DNA of 64,000 nucleotides, from the NCBI GenBank assembly GCA_963971575.1, contig OZ020616.1, forward strand, positions 8,355,934-8,419,933. Reading direction: 5' to 3'. The notes below the pieces were generated by a model. It made no database searches and had not been told where the DNA came from. It was given only the letters and a program-made list of their open reading frames with translations. Source of the stretch: Liopterus haemorrhoidalis. Taxonomy: Eukaryota; Arthropoda; Insecta; Coleoptera; Dytiscidae. Shown here one piece after another: positions 53,751-64,000 of the stretch. Numbering within the stretch: position 1 is the first letter of the stretch; the number at the start of each line of letters is the position of its first letter. A program made the position numbers and the translations under genes.

Positions 53751-53911
53751 AGTCTGTTTTTTTTGGTTTAGGCGGAACTAGATTTTTAATTCTAGTTACT
53801 TTTACCGATTAATTGAAGCTTTTGATCATTTTGTTCAGGAAAAGCCAACTTCAATATATAAAAAAAAATCTAATGACAAATTACAAAAATGAAAATTGCG
53901 GTTAGTTAGCT
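53751..53911. mobile_element. TA-flanked MITE, minus copy, inside the hAT element
   Basis: Inverted relative to 53,428-53,608, with the right terminus replaced by a short duplication (CTAATGACAAMTTACAAAAA appears twice, at about 53,870 and 53,911). The two copies can form a stem of about 160 bp. Confidence 0.75.
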
Positions 53912-54374
53912 AATGACAACTTACAAAAATCCAGGGATTGGAGGAATAACAACTGGAAAAGTGTCAACAAGACTCAAAAAGAAAAAGTGTGTTGGCGTCG
54001 TTGGTCGTTCGCATTGTTTGCAAAAATTAGAAGTTTCTTCTTATTTTTTCGTATTATGCTAATTGCGAAGAAGAATAAAAACTAACACTATTAGTATTGT
54101 TATATCACAATAGATGGCGCTTATATTTTGTGTACTAATTTTAATAAAAATTAAATTTCTTAAAAAAGATTCCAGCGCCTCTAGAATTTAAATAAACAGT
54201 TTCTGAATTTCAAAGTTTAAACATCGACATCGGTAGTAGACATCGATGTTTTATCGATACTATCGCTAGCTGACCATCGATGGTAAAAACATCGATGTTT
54301 TCGATACATCGATGTTTTTTTCCCATCCCTACTTTCTAAGTCACCATTAAAGAACCTCTTTGATCCATTTAGCC

Positions 54375-54684
54375 CAGGGGTCGGCAAACTTTAGAGGCTA
54401 AAGAGCCAAATTCACCCTTTAAGGCGCCTGGGAACGTGTTAAAGAGCCATAATTTTGTTTTAGTACCTGTCTTTTTTAACATCGTTTAACGCGTAGTGCA
54501 TAAATATACAAAAATAAATCACAACATGTAATAAGTACGGATTTAAATTATTGATAGCAATGAGTTTGCATTTCCTTAGACGGTTTTAGTATGTTAGATG
54601 TGTACCTTAACTTAATTTGAAGAGCCACACAAATATCCTCAAAGAGTCGCATGCGGCTCACGAGCCTCGGTCTGCCGACCCCTG
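54375..54684. mobile_element. hAT-type MITE (310 bp)
   Basis: CAGGGGTCGGCAAACTTTAG at the left, reverse complement of CAGGGGTCGGCAGACCGAGG at the right. AAGAGCCA and GCGGCTC motifs inside the ends. Flanks ATTTAGCC and ATCTAGCC match at 7 of 8. Confidence 0.85.
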
Positions 54685-54749
54685 ATCTAGCCTCCTGGGA
54701 TCTTACGACGTGTTCCAGTTTTATTTTACTCTCAGTCAACGAACTCAAA

Positions 54750-54882
54750 GGGCCGGTTTCTGAAAGCTTAGTTAATTATAATCAAATGGTTAGAAACTGG
54801 TTGCTAGAGTTACTTATGGATTTGTTATATTGTAACCGAGTTTAACCAAAGGATTAAACTCGGCTAAGCTTTCAGAAACCTA
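54750..54882. mobile_element. Small MITE with GGTTTCTGAAAGCTTAG ends (about 130 bp)
   Basis: GGTTTCTGAAAGCTTAG (54,755-54,771) is exactly inverted at 54,864-54,880. GGGCC precedes the left repeat. No firm target duplication. Confidence 0.65.
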
Positions 54883-54884
54883 TA

Positions 54885-55840
54885 TGTCTCTACGCAACAA
54901 CTAACGTGCGATTAGCAAATTTTGCACTGCAAACGGTAGCAAAAATTCCAGTTACGCTACTGGTCTTGTTGATTGTTTCTATACTGTTATTTGTTTGGTA
55001 TCCACTGTTATATCAAGTTGGAGCTGTAAAGACGTTGGTAATAGGTTACATTTGAATTTCAGATGTTATCATGCTATGGTAGGATGTCTAAAAGAACAAT
55101 GTGAGATGTTCTCCACTTGTCATCGCTCCACAGATAACACACATACACTCACAAACTCACACACACATACACACCAACTTCTAATATCTACTGTACGTTT
55201 TTTACAGTTTGACTATCTTTACATCTATGAACTACAAGTGATGAGATACAGTAAACTACTTAATAGTTGTTATTAGCGCTGACGTAACAGGACAAAATAA
55301 AATAAATATTGTAAATGAAAATGTCTTCCGAACAACTTGCAATCACGCACACTAGCTAGAAAATTGATACTCATTTTCTTAGTCCTTAATAAGGGCATAC
55401 TGCGCAATACAATATTGCCCGAGGAGTTGAGAAACGTAAATAAAACATTGTTTATACATCAAATACTAACATTTTCCGAGTGAATACACGAAATTGCCAT
55501 TATGGATACAAATATGTGGTTCGCGTGGACGAAAATAGGATTTTTTCATTATGAAGTAAGTAGGTATGTTCCCTGGAGTGAAATCCCGGGAAATTAGTTA
55601 TTTTTTATAATCCAGATTCCCGGGATTTACGTTTTAAATCCCAAGTATTTCAAGTAAAGAGCAAAAAAGTACCATTTTACACTGCGCCAATTTTATCCAA
55701 AAGTACTGAAACTTTATGCAGCAACAGAAACGAAGACTCGTACTTTGGAACGTATATATGATTACTTATTAACTACAAAGCCAACATCGACAGAATCAGA
55801 AAGCGTTTTTTCAATTTCTGGCAATCAGACCAATTCTGTA
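54885..55840. other. No gene recognised; CA-rich tract near 55,136-55,172
   Basis: Short (CA)n-like run; nothing else recognised. Confidence 0.4.
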
Positions 55841-56121
55841 AGTCAGTTACTATGATCAACTAAATTTGTCACTATGAGCAAGGTCAGTTACTATCATAGT
55901 AACTTTGGGGTATTTCGTATTCCGGAAGACAAAATTTACTACAATATTTAGTAACATGTTACTATAAAAGTTCCTAGCATAGTAACTACCAAATGCTGGT
56001 GTTTATAAGTAATAGCTTAGTTCTTATGAAGATAAAAATGACGGACATTTGATTTTAAGTGTATTTTAGATATAATAGAAAATGAACAAGATTAGTAAAG
56101 AAATTATATAAATTAAATATA

Positions 56122-56998
56122 CAAGGTGTTTGTTTGAAACGGGGCACCCCAAAAATCTTCTTTATTTGTAAAGATACAAAAAATCTTCAGAACAAAAGTT
56201 AAACTAGACAAAAAGCCCATCTAAAGGTTACTATAAGAATTCTGAGACACTTCCGGTTTCACCGGAAATGATGTCAACTTTTGATCTAGCATAGGGAATC
56301 GATAATTTTATATTTTTTTCCTAAAAGTACATTAAATTAGCTTTACAATGACACCAAAAAGTCATATTTTTATGTTAACCATTTTAAAATGGCGACCATT
56401 TATTTACAAAATAATAATCAACATAAGTTTTACAAAGTTGAACGTAGCAAGCTTTGAAAACAAGAGTTTTTGATGGAAGAGTATTTATTAAGAATGAGAA
56501 AATGTGTGGATTATAATGGTGGTTTGATCGAACATTTGTATTTTTTTTTTTTTTTTTTGTAAAATAATTGTAAAAAGTAATAGTTTTTTTTTCTAAATAG
56601 TCAAATAGTTTATTTTAGAGATATTTTGTTTCTTTTTTTTATTGTTTTCAAAGCTTGCTACGTTCAACCAAACTACGTTCAATTTTGTAAAACTTATGTT
56701 GATTATTATTTTGTAAATAAATGGTCGCCATTTTGAAATGGTTAACATAAAAATATGATTTTTTGGTGTCATTGTAAAGCTAATTTAATGTACTTTTAGG
56801 AAAAAATATAAAATGATCGATTCCCTATGCTAGATCAAAAGTTGACATCATTTCCGGTGAAACCGGAAGTGCCTCAGAATTCTTATAGTAACCTTTAGAT
56901 GGGCCTTTTTATCTAGTTTAACTTTTGTTCTGAAGATTTTTTGTATCTTTACAAATAAAGGAGATTTACGGGGTGCCCCGTTTCAAACAAACACCCTG
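56122..56998. mobile_element. TA-flanked foldback MITE (877 bp), arms about 345 bp
   Basis: Left CAAGGTGTTTGTTTGAAACG, right is the reverse complement of CAGGGTGTTTGTTTGAAACG. The arms 56,122-56,466 and 56,643-56,998 are almost perfectly complementary, with small differences such as one extra CAAACTACGTT-like duplication on the right. A 175-bp spacer holds T runs. TA on both sides (56,120-56,121 and 56,999-57,000). Mariner-type by ends and target. Confidence 0.9.
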
Positions 56999-57161
56999 TA
57001 TACAAAATATGTATGCATGAGTGTAGGTAAATACTTGTATTGCAGGAGATGAAATATATTAAAGATCAAAAAGTCTTTTCCAATTCCTCAATTTTAATAT
57101 GAGTCTTTTTTTAAATTATTAAAAAAAAATTGTTTTTAAAAAAATTAACAAAAGTTCTATT

Positions 57162-57310
57162 CAGTGACGCAAAAATAGTTTCATGAGGAGGGATGGTTAT
57201 AAAATGAGCCGTATAGAAGTAATGACAAAACAAGGAAAATGCATCGAAGTAATAAAAAATCCAGCTTAATGAGAGGTTCTAACCCCCAAATCCCACCCGA
57301 TGCGCCACTG
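57162..57310. mobile_element. hAT-type MITE (149 bp)
   Basis: CAGTGACGCAAAAATAG at the left, reverse complement of CAGTGGCGCATCGGGTGGG at the right. Flanks GTTCTATT and GTTTTACT match at 6 of 8. Confidence 0.6.
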
Positions 57311-57671
57311 GTTTTACTGTCGACAATTTGTCTTTGCATTCCGTTTTTTTTTTTTTTATTTCTACACTCATTTTGTTATTTGTTTTTTATATTTTATAAA
57401 TGCATATACCATAATATATATTATATAACAACAAAATAATGTAAACAATACAATATTTTGATATTATTAACCTCAACTGTCATCTGTATACCACCAATGC
57501 GCATGCGTGTTGCGCTTCTGTAGCTAACTTCATTCTTTTCTCAGTAATTGTCACTAAGATATAACTTTCATAGCGACGTCAGTATAGTTGGATATTACAG
57601 AATACGAAATATGTTAAAGTTACTATTAAAGTCACTATAAAAGTTATCTTGTAGTAATGTTACTACACGGT

Positions 57672-57888
57672 CAGAGCCGCAGTAAGGAAAACTTGCGCTA
57701 GGGGCAGAGCCGTGTTTTGGCGCCCTTAGCAAATAAAAACAAGGTTCTCACCTTCCAAAATATAAGTGACGAGCAAAAAAAAAGGTCCTCGCCTTCACAA
57801 TGGCGCCTCTTAGTCAAGTCCGTCAGCGCCCTTTTCCTTAGTGCGCCCAGGGCCATCTCCCCTTCCGCCCCACCTTACTGCGGCTCTG
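57672..57888. mobile_element. hAT-type MITE (217 bp) with 40-bp motif
   Basis: CAGAGCCGCAGTAAGG at both ends, inverted and exact. Flanks TACACGGT and AACACGGT match at 7 of 8. The interior has GGCGCCC and two copies of the AAGGTYCTC...AAGTGACGAGCAAAAA motif. Confidence 0.85.
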
Positions 57889-57896
57889 AACACGGT

Positions 57897-58885
57897 AACT
57901 ATTATAATAACTTTTTACAGAATTGATCTGAATATCGTTACAAAAAAAAACGCGTTGGTTTCTCTGATCATTCTGTTGATGTTTTATATTTTTTAAAAAC
58001 TTATTTTAAAAATCAACAAAACATATAATATTATATTATAAATGTACATGTATGGTACTGTGAATGACCGAATGCGGTCAGTGTTAACATTGACTGGTCA
58101 ATGTTGGGTTAGGTTTAGTTAGTAAAAATCTAGATTAGCAGAATCCTAAAGGCTCGTAGGACGGAGAGCAAGTTACACAAACGGTGAATTAAAACAACTA
58201 AAATGTTTAATTTACTATGGATGCAACTAGAGTTAAAATTTTATAATTTTCCATAAAACCGATTTCCATAATAAATTGTGTGTGGTAATTGGAAGAAAGT
58301 AATTCATTTTGACAATATTTAGTAGCCAATAAAAACGAGGCTGCTGTTAATGACATTGTTAACAGTTAATTATGACGCTAATTAATACTGTTATGACATG
58401 ATTATAGTGAAATTAGACAATAAACTGTAATATGAACATGACGTTAAGATTAAATTTTAACTATATTTGTGAACGCGATTTTTGATAGTAGGATACAGAA
58501 ATTATTTATTGTTAAAACGAAACCTTAAAAAAATGTGGGTGGTATGTTGATTAGTATTATTACTTAAGATCAATCTTATCACCCAAATCTGTCCTAAACA
58601 AAAATTATGTCTTCACTATTCCCTATCAGTGCAGGTAAGATTTGCAGAACTTGGGGGTGAGGGTCAATGAGAATAAAAAGAAAGTTCACCAGGGTGAAAC
58701 TTGTAGTTCCAAACTGGCCGAAAATGTTTGGGAAAATCAACACAAGAGATGCCAGACCGTTGTATTAGGTAAATACGTTTAAGAGAAAATTGAATAAGTC
58801 TGCATTCATGGATCACAATAATAAGATATTTTGTAAACTCTTGACAATGTAGTAATAGCCAAAATACGTATCAAGAAAATAAATG
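57897..58885. other. No gene recognised
   Basis: AT-rich, no coding motif, no repeat ends noticed. Confidence 0.4.
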
Positions 58886-58887
58886 TA

Positions 58888-59577
58888 CAGTGGTGGTATA
58901 CTACGAGTTTAATTCGTTCCGTCACGGAGCTCGTAACTCAAATTACTCGTACGCCAAGTCAATTTTCCCCATTGGAATGAATTGAAAAGCCATTAATACG
59001 TTCCGGGCCCTCAAAAAACACAGCATTTTTTGTTACATGTTTTTAGATAAGAAAATTGTGTTTATAAATAAGGAATATTGTATAAAAGCGCAATACAATA
59101 GAATTACTGCAGTAAACTGATTAAGTATTATGTACATCAAGGTAAAGAAGATTGGACGACTTGAAGATACTGACAGAGGTGGAGGAGAAAGAGAACTGCA
59201 TAACTGAATCTTATTCGCTGATTTTTGTCCTTTTCGTCACGCTTTCTTCACTTTCATCTGCAGGGTTTTCGATAAAAACCTGTCCAGTGCGGTCTGTTTC
59301 ATCCTCCCTTTCACAATGTTTCTGAAATGAGTTCGGCAAGTGGCATTAAATAGCGTCGTCGAACGCCCAGTTGTAACTTATTCTGGTGTTTCTTTTGAAT
59401 AAAGTCTGAAACATTCTCCTACATTCCCAACATTTCGTTCATCTCACTTGTAGAGATAACCTCCTCCGCTCGTAATTCGAATTTTAGCTCTCAACTCAAA
59501 GCAAAACATCTGCTAAGAGACGGCTTGTATCTCGAAAAACTCTTTAGTTGGGACACTCGTAAGTCAAGGTACCACTG
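58888..59577. mobile_element. pogo/Tigger-type MITE (690 bp)
   Basis: CAGTGGTGGTATACTACGAG at the left, reverse complement of CAGTGGTACCTTGACTTACG at the right, with CTCGTAACTC and ACTCGTAAGTC inside. TA on both sides (58,886-58,887 and 59,578-59,579). No transposase recognised. Confidence 0.75.
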
Positions 59578-59639
59578 TATTAGTGAAACCTACCTAGCGA
59601 TTTTAATTGAATTTTAATTTAACATGCTTCACTTAAGAA

Positions 59640-60922
59640 CAAAGAGTCGAACCGAAATTTATATCGTTCCGGTTTTCGATTACGTTTCAAGTAAACGTTT
59701 TTCGTTCCGCTTTCGGTTCGTCGAAAAATTTCGGTTCAGTTCCGGTTCGGTTCCGGTTCAAATAACAAGTTAAATTTTAATAAACAATGTGAACTTTCTC
59801 TTATAAAAATAAAAAATAACAGTTCGTAGAATCGTAATATTATAAGGAAGAAAACAGAAATTGTTAACAAATTGACTTTATTTACGCCGATTTTACATGT
59901 AAATTTGAACAATTAATGTTCACCGTAAACTTTCATCACTGGTGTTGGGTGTATGAGCCATTAAATTGTTTTTTCTTTTAATTTTGTTTATTCATTAATT
60001 TCTGATAATCGTTGATAATCGGGCACAATTAGGTTAATACTTAATACAAATAGAATTCTTTATTAACCTTTCATTGGACACAATACAGGAATGTTACGTA
60101 TAATCTGCATCTATACAACATAAATATATGCAGAGCCGGCGCAAGGGTCTGCGGCGCCTGCAAGCAAGATTTAATTGAGCGCCCCTAAGTAGGGCGCAAG
60201 TAGCTTCTTTCTCTTCTAAATTTCAAGTGAAGATTTAAAAAACAAAAGGTCCTCACTTTTAAATTTCAAGTGAAGACCTAAAAAAACAAAGGTACTCACT
60301 TCTAAAATTACATTTCACTGCCTTACTTTTATATTCATTTGGTCATTTAGCGCCCCCCTCGCAGTGGCGCCCGCATGCCCGGCAGTGCCGGCTATGAATA
60401 TATGAAATGCGTAGTGTTACCAGTTGTCACATAATTATCAAGTCTTAGTTTTTAGTAAATTCTGAAAAGAATTTCAGATATTCTGATAAATATAGCTTTT
60501 TTATTACCGTAATGACCATTACCATCGAAGAAATATAATTTTTGAGGTAATCTAATAATAAAAATAATTCAGGCAATGCTGCACCATAAATTTATCACAA
60601 ACAAGTGGCAACACTGGTAGGCAGTGTCAAATGAAGGAGTAGGGGTTACTCTTACGCTTACGAAAGAAGCATTACATTTCATCAGGGAGAATTAAAGAAA
60701 GCGGTTAATGAATTAATTTAATTAAAAAAAATAAATAAATTGAACCGAAATAAACCGTTATTTTTTTTTTTTTTTCGTTCTAACCGAAATTAACCGTTAT
60801 TTTTGTTTCGTTCCGGTTTCGGTTTCAGTTTTTAAATTTAGCAATTTTACGTTCCGGATCTGTTAAAAATTCCGGTAAATTTCGGTTTTCGGTTTTCGGT
60901 TCGGTTCCGGTTCGACTCTCTG
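59640..60922. mobile_element. hAT-type element (1,283 bp) with exact 8-bp duplication
   Basis: CAAAGAGTCGAACCGAAATT at the left, reverse complement of CAGAGAGTCGAACCGGAACC at the right. CTTAAGAA flanks both sides (59,632-59,639 and 60,923-60,930). Subterminal regions are packed with GGTTCGG, TTCCGGTT and related words, likely transposase binding sites. A smaller MITE is nested at 60,131-60,396. Confidence 0.9.
60131..60396. mobile_element. Nested hAT-type MITE (266 bp) with exact 8-bp duplication
   Basis: CAGAGCCGGCGCAAGG at the left, reverse complement of CATAGCCGGCACTGCC at the right. AATATATG on both sides (60,123-60,130 and 60,397-60,404). The interior carries GGCGCC and about three copies of the AAGGTCCTCACTTY...AAGTGAAGA motif. 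Confidence 0.85.
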
Positions 60923-60934
60923 CTTAAGAATAAC

Positions 60935-61075
60935 GGAAAACTCTATCCAAACAGATGAATTGCCCAATAATTGAACCCCGTAAGTTATGACCGATTGGAA
61001 TTGCCAAAAGTATGCCATATTGACGGTCTCATCTGATATACGATCAGTTAATTTTTTGAGAATGAATTTCACTGT
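60935..61075 (-). pseudogene. LINE thumb-region relic
   Basis: Minus strand reads KLTDRISDETVNMAYFWQFQ and SVITYGVQLLGNSSVWIE, the post-RT thumb (KLSxxISxETxxxAYFAxFQSVxSYGIxxWGNS) of a jockey-like LINE. It abuts the right end of the hAT element 59,640-60,922. Confidence 0.75.
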
Positions 61076-61079
61076 ATTT

Positions 61080-61565
61080 ATAATAGTTTCGTAGCTAACA
61101 GGTGAATATGCTACTTAAGTTTATTAGCCATAGATGTTCCATGCCATACATTTTTCTACAGTTGCTATGCTATAAATGCAGAATATATCCTCGGTATACA
61201 TGTTGCGTTTGTGTAGTTTTGATATTCTCCCTTTAAATAATTCTTGCGAATAAATACAGTAAATGTTTGCAGGGGAACCACAAGCTAATTTTGGTGAAAT
61301 GTTGTCGGAAATTGATCCAGTTAATTTCCGTAATCGATAATTGTATGATAACACCCTACACCAGTTACAACTGGATGGGTGCACGGCCCAAACACAATTT
61401 GATTTATTTACATTATGGTTAGTCTATTAAAATCAGGGTGCGGACCATTTTCAATTTCAGTATTTAGATTTGAAAATTTAAATGCCTGCAGACATGAAAG
61501 GAAATATATTTAACGCAAATAAGTTTTGAATGAATAACTTAACCTAACGTAATATAACAGGAGTA
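61080..61565. other. No gene recognised
   Basis: A minus-strand ORF at 61,124-61,384 contains RLRKLTGSISDN, similar to the LINE thumb nearby, but the rest matches nothing known to me. Confidence 0.35.
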
Positions 61566-61568
61566 GGT

Positions 61569-61690
61569 ATATTACGGCTCGCGAACCATATGCGGCCCTT
61601 TGGCGTGCGTGCGGCTTTTGGTCTGTAAGTGCAGCCAGTCGCAGCACTGGCGAGGGATCGTACCCCCCCCCCCATTTCTCTGGCTCCCAG
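61569..61690. mobile_element. hAT relic with GGCTCGCGAACC phrase
   Basis: ACGGCTCGCGAACCATATGC and GGCCCTTTGGCGTGC resemble the GCGGCTC...GCATGCGGC subterminal region seen in the MITE at 54,375-54,684. Ends are not preserved. Confidence 0.45.
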
Positions 61691-61765
61691 TTGGCCTCCC
61701 CACAAATGCCTGGAGAAAAAATATTATGCGCGCAACAAGGATCTGTTTTTAGGGTTTTGTAGGTA

Positions 61766-62723
61766 CAGTAATACCCCGCCACTCGATGTTAGTTCGTTCT
61801 GAAAAAGCGTCGAATAGCGATTTCGTCGAGTGGCGAGTCGAATTTCCCCATTAAAAATAAAGGGAATCATATGTACATATATAAATATACGTATAAGGAA
61901 ATACATATATGTATAATTTTAAATTTGATTGGAAATAAACCCATTCCTCCTAACAAAAATTTCTTTCACATACTCTTCTGCAGCTTTTTTATCAGCACTT
62001 GCTGCTTCTGCATGTCTTACTACACTATTAATACCACTTCTATTTTTGAATCTATCAAACTACCCTCTTCTTGCCCTAAATTCATTACTTGTATCAGTAC
62101 TGGTGCCGACCTGTCTTTCAACAAATCTCTATGCAATGACCTGGCTTTTGCACAAATTATAGCTTCAGAAACACTATCATCAACTCTTTTTCTTTGATCC
62201 AAATTAACAATAATTTTTCAATTTCGTCAATAATAGGTGGACGAAGTTTGGTTATTGAAAAAACTCCCTTCGCTACATCGGCACTTTTAATTGTTTCCTT
62301 ATGCTGTACAAAAGTACTGATCGTCGATCTAGGAATGCCATACCTTGTAGACAACTCAGTCACACGAATACTACTTTCATATTTGGCTATTATTTCTTTT
62401 TTCTGTTCCATAGTGATTCTTACTGTTTTCTTTTTAGCTAAGCTTGCATCTCTAGCCTTCTTTGGACCCATAATTATAAATGTAAATCACTTATTTTATC
62501 AAAAAACAAAAAGTTCATAGCAGCACTAATTCTGAGTTGTTTTCGTCAAGATATCTAGGCGCGAACTGCTGGCCATGCGTTCATTTCGCTTTGTTTACCA
62601 AAATATGTATCACGTGATCGGTACTCACGCGTCGGATAGCGATGCTTCCGTCGACTCTCACTCTCGACATTTACGGCGAATGGCGAAAACGTCGAGCTAA
62701 AAGGCAGTGGCGGGGTACTACTG
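61766..62723 (-). mobile_element. pogo/Tigger element (958 bp) inserted at TA
   Basis: CAGTAATACCCCGCCACT at the left, reverse complement of CAGTAGTACCCCGCCACT at the right. TA duplicated (61,764-61,765 and 62,724-62,725). GTCGAGTGGCG and CGTCGAGCTAAAAGG lie just inside. It encodes the N-terminal part of a pogo/Tigger transposase on the minus strand. Confidence 0.9.
62020..62471 (-). pseudogene. pogo/Tigger transposase N-terminal region (CENP-B/psq-type helix-turn-helix)
   Basis: MGPKKARDASLAKKKTVRIT, then MEQKKEIIAKYESSIRVTEL, STRYGIPRSTISTFVQHKET, IKSAD is a CENP-B N-terminal helix-turn-helix. It goes on with LRPPIIDEIEKLLLIWIKEK, the start of the second DNA-binding domain. A frameshift near 62,180 moves to DDSVSEAIICAKARSLHRDL and ends near 62,020. 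The DDE catalytic domain is absent. Start at 62,471. Confidence 0.85.
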
Positions 62724-62878
62724 TATGACCAAAAAACCCTTATACAGTCATTTTGTCGTCTGTCTGTCTGTTCGGTAAAAATTGTAGCCAAACGGCTAAA
62801 CCTAGAGAGTTGAAATTTGGCATGCTTATACAACTCTTTAGCCTGCATATAGGAAACATACTAAAACATCTAAAAAAC

Positions 62879-63647
62879 CTTATTATCATCATTTATCAGC
62901 CATTGACGTCCACTGCTGAACATAGGCCTCCCCTTTGCATCTCCTCTCCTCTCTGTCCTGCGCCACCTGCAGCCAATTACCAACCAGTCTCTTTATGTCA
63001 TCCGTCCAACGGGTAGAAGGTCTGCCTCGGTTTCTTGTACTGTCTCTAGGTCGCCATTCCAGTATTCTCCTGGTCCATCTATCATCATTTACTCTAACAA
63101 CATGGCCTGCCCACTGCCACTTCAGACGTGAAATCCTTCCAATTATATAAAAAAACTTTTGTTTGCTGTCTGATCCACAAATTTGTTTTTCGATCTAAAA
63201 GTGTAACGCCAATCATTGCTGTCTCCATCGATCTTTGAGCAACTGGTAATTTTTTCGCAGATTTTCGCGTGAGGGTGAGAGTCTCAGCACCATAGGTGAA
63301 AACTGGTAAGACACATTTACCAAATACCTTTCTCTGGAGGCAGATGGGGAAATCACCTTTTAAAATGTGCCTCAGATTTCCAAATGCTGCCCATCCCAAA
63401 CCAATTCTTCTGTTTATTTCTATAGTTTGGTTGTCCCGGCCGATAGTGATTTCGTGTCCCATGTATTTGTAGTGAAAAACTTGATCAATTGCTCTACCCG
63501 CGATTGGCAAATTACCACTCAGTACTAAATTTGTCATTATTCTGTTTTTTTTTTTTTTTTTTAATATTGATTTTGAGTCCTATATCGTCGGCTGCATTAT
63601 TTAATTCTTCCATCATTTGGTCCATTTCTCCTAAGTCGTCAGTTCCC
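62879..63647 (-). pseudogene. RTE-like LINE, 5'-truncated, with target duplication
   Basis: On the minus strand, DLGEMDQMMEELNNAADDIG, LKINI precedes a long A run with a frameshift. ORF 63,537-63,094 reads MTNLVLSGNLPIAGRAIDQV, FHYKYMGHEITIGRDNQTIE, INRRIGLGWAAFGNLRHILK, GDFPICLQRKVF and TYGAETLTLTRKSAKKLPVA. Past it, in other frames, come AVGRPCC...WRPRDSTRNRGR and RWTDD. Near-matching TAAAAAAC (62,871-62,878) and TAACAAAC (63,648-63,655) flank the insert. A short ATAATAAGG tail marks its 3' end. It lacks most of the reverse transcriptase. Confidence 0.85.
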
Positions 63648-64000
63648 TAACAAACATATCCCTCTAAAAATATATACAAATATGTGCTCATCGAAAAAAA
63701 AATATATTTTTTTAATTCTGAGTAGGGTATCAAATGAAAGCCCTTAATACGTGGATTAACGATCAAAATTTTATTTTTGCAAAATAAATTATTTTGATAT
63801 TATTTTTACCAAAATTGTGCAATTTTTTTTGTCCCACACCCTGTTCAGATGGTTTAAACTAAAAATCTGAAAAAATTCTAAGTAATGTACATTGGTGTAA
63901 ACCGGAATAGTACAACAGAAATTTTTGATCAGATTATGTTTTCGGAAAATAACGCATTTTTTGGTTGACGATGTACAGAAGTTATAGTTATGTAACACAC

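Larger units (their letters stand above)
53126..54331. mobile_element. hAT-type element (1,206 bp) with CATCGATG-rich ends
   Basis: TAGGGATGTACATCG at the left, reverse complement of TAGGGATGGGAAAAAAACAT at the right, many CATCGATGTTT words in both subterminal regions. Flanks ATTTCTAA and CTTTCTAA match at 7 of 8. The interior holds two inverted copies of the TA-flanked MITE. Confidence 0.85.
55870..57655. repeat. Possible large element with TATTTCGTATTC inverted ends
   Basis: ATAGTAACTTTGGGGTATTT, CGTATTCCG (about 55,896-55,924) is mirrored by CAGAATACGAAATATG, TTAAAGTTACTAT (about 57,598-57,626). Further AGTTACTAT and CACTAT words lie outside both. It encloses the 877-bp foldback and a hAT MITE. 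Outer boundaries and target duplication not found. Confidence 0.45.
61751..64000 (+). mobile_element. Family A repeat, copy A4, interrupted twice; runs off the window
   Basis: AGGGTTTTGTAGGTA (61,751-61,765) is followed by a pogo/Tigger element, then TGACCAAAAAACCCTTATAC and a 3.5-unit GTCT tract (62,758-62,771), the CGGCTAAACC segment to 62,878, an RTE-like LINE, and the rest of family A from 63,656 to the edge. Removing both insertions gives the normal A sequence, which fixes their boundaries. Confidence 0.9.

Overview
The window looks like AT-rich, gene-poor DNA from an insect (an arthropod at least; the order cannot be fixed from the sequence). I found no complete host gene and no intact exon set. 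Almost everything I can identify is transposable-element DNA: broken LINEs of several clades, mariner, Tc1, pogo and PIF/Harbinger transposons, many hAT-type short non-autonomous elements, tRNA-derived SINE-like pieces, THAP-containing elements, and one repeat family (called family A here) present in several full-length and partial copies. All coding relics carry stops, frameshifts or internal deletions, so nothing here is likely to make a working protein.

Layout. 1-5 kb: AT-rich DNA with an orphan tRNA-Lys primer-binding-site match, a TA-flanked MITE, and a LINE 3' fragment. 5-11.5 kb: hAT elements, two of them inserted in one LINE relic, with 8-bp target duplications still readable. 11.6-15.2 kb: family A/B repeats inside what looks like another hAT-type element, plus an inverted second copy of the first LINE. 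16-27 kb: a SINE, a Harbinger relic, a TTA-flanked element, and several LINE fragments, one with an RNase H domain. 27.3-29.8 kb: a mariner split by a 1,463-bp foldback element. 30.9-44 kb: family A copies, a second repeat family of similar layout (family C), two inverted THAP elements, and at least five mariner/Tc1 relics. 45.8-50.9 kb: hAT MITEs, a DD41D mariner with a duplicated end, SINEs, and family A again. 52-61 kb: hAT elements, a near-palindromic 877-bp TA-flanked foldback, and a pogo/Tigger-type MITE. 61.7-64 kb: family A interrupted by a pogo/Tigger element and by an RTE-like LINE.

The most informative structure is family A. It has inverted ends that include a short hairpin, a GTCT tract whose length differs strongly between copies, a tRNA-like block with A- and B-box matches, and a hairpin-plus-T-run tail. 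Several boundaries were defined by rebuilding the empty site in an older host repeat (61,766-62,723 and 28,002-29,464). These nested insertions give a relative chronology: LINEs and family A are older hosts; hAT, pogo, mariner and foldback elements are later arrivals.
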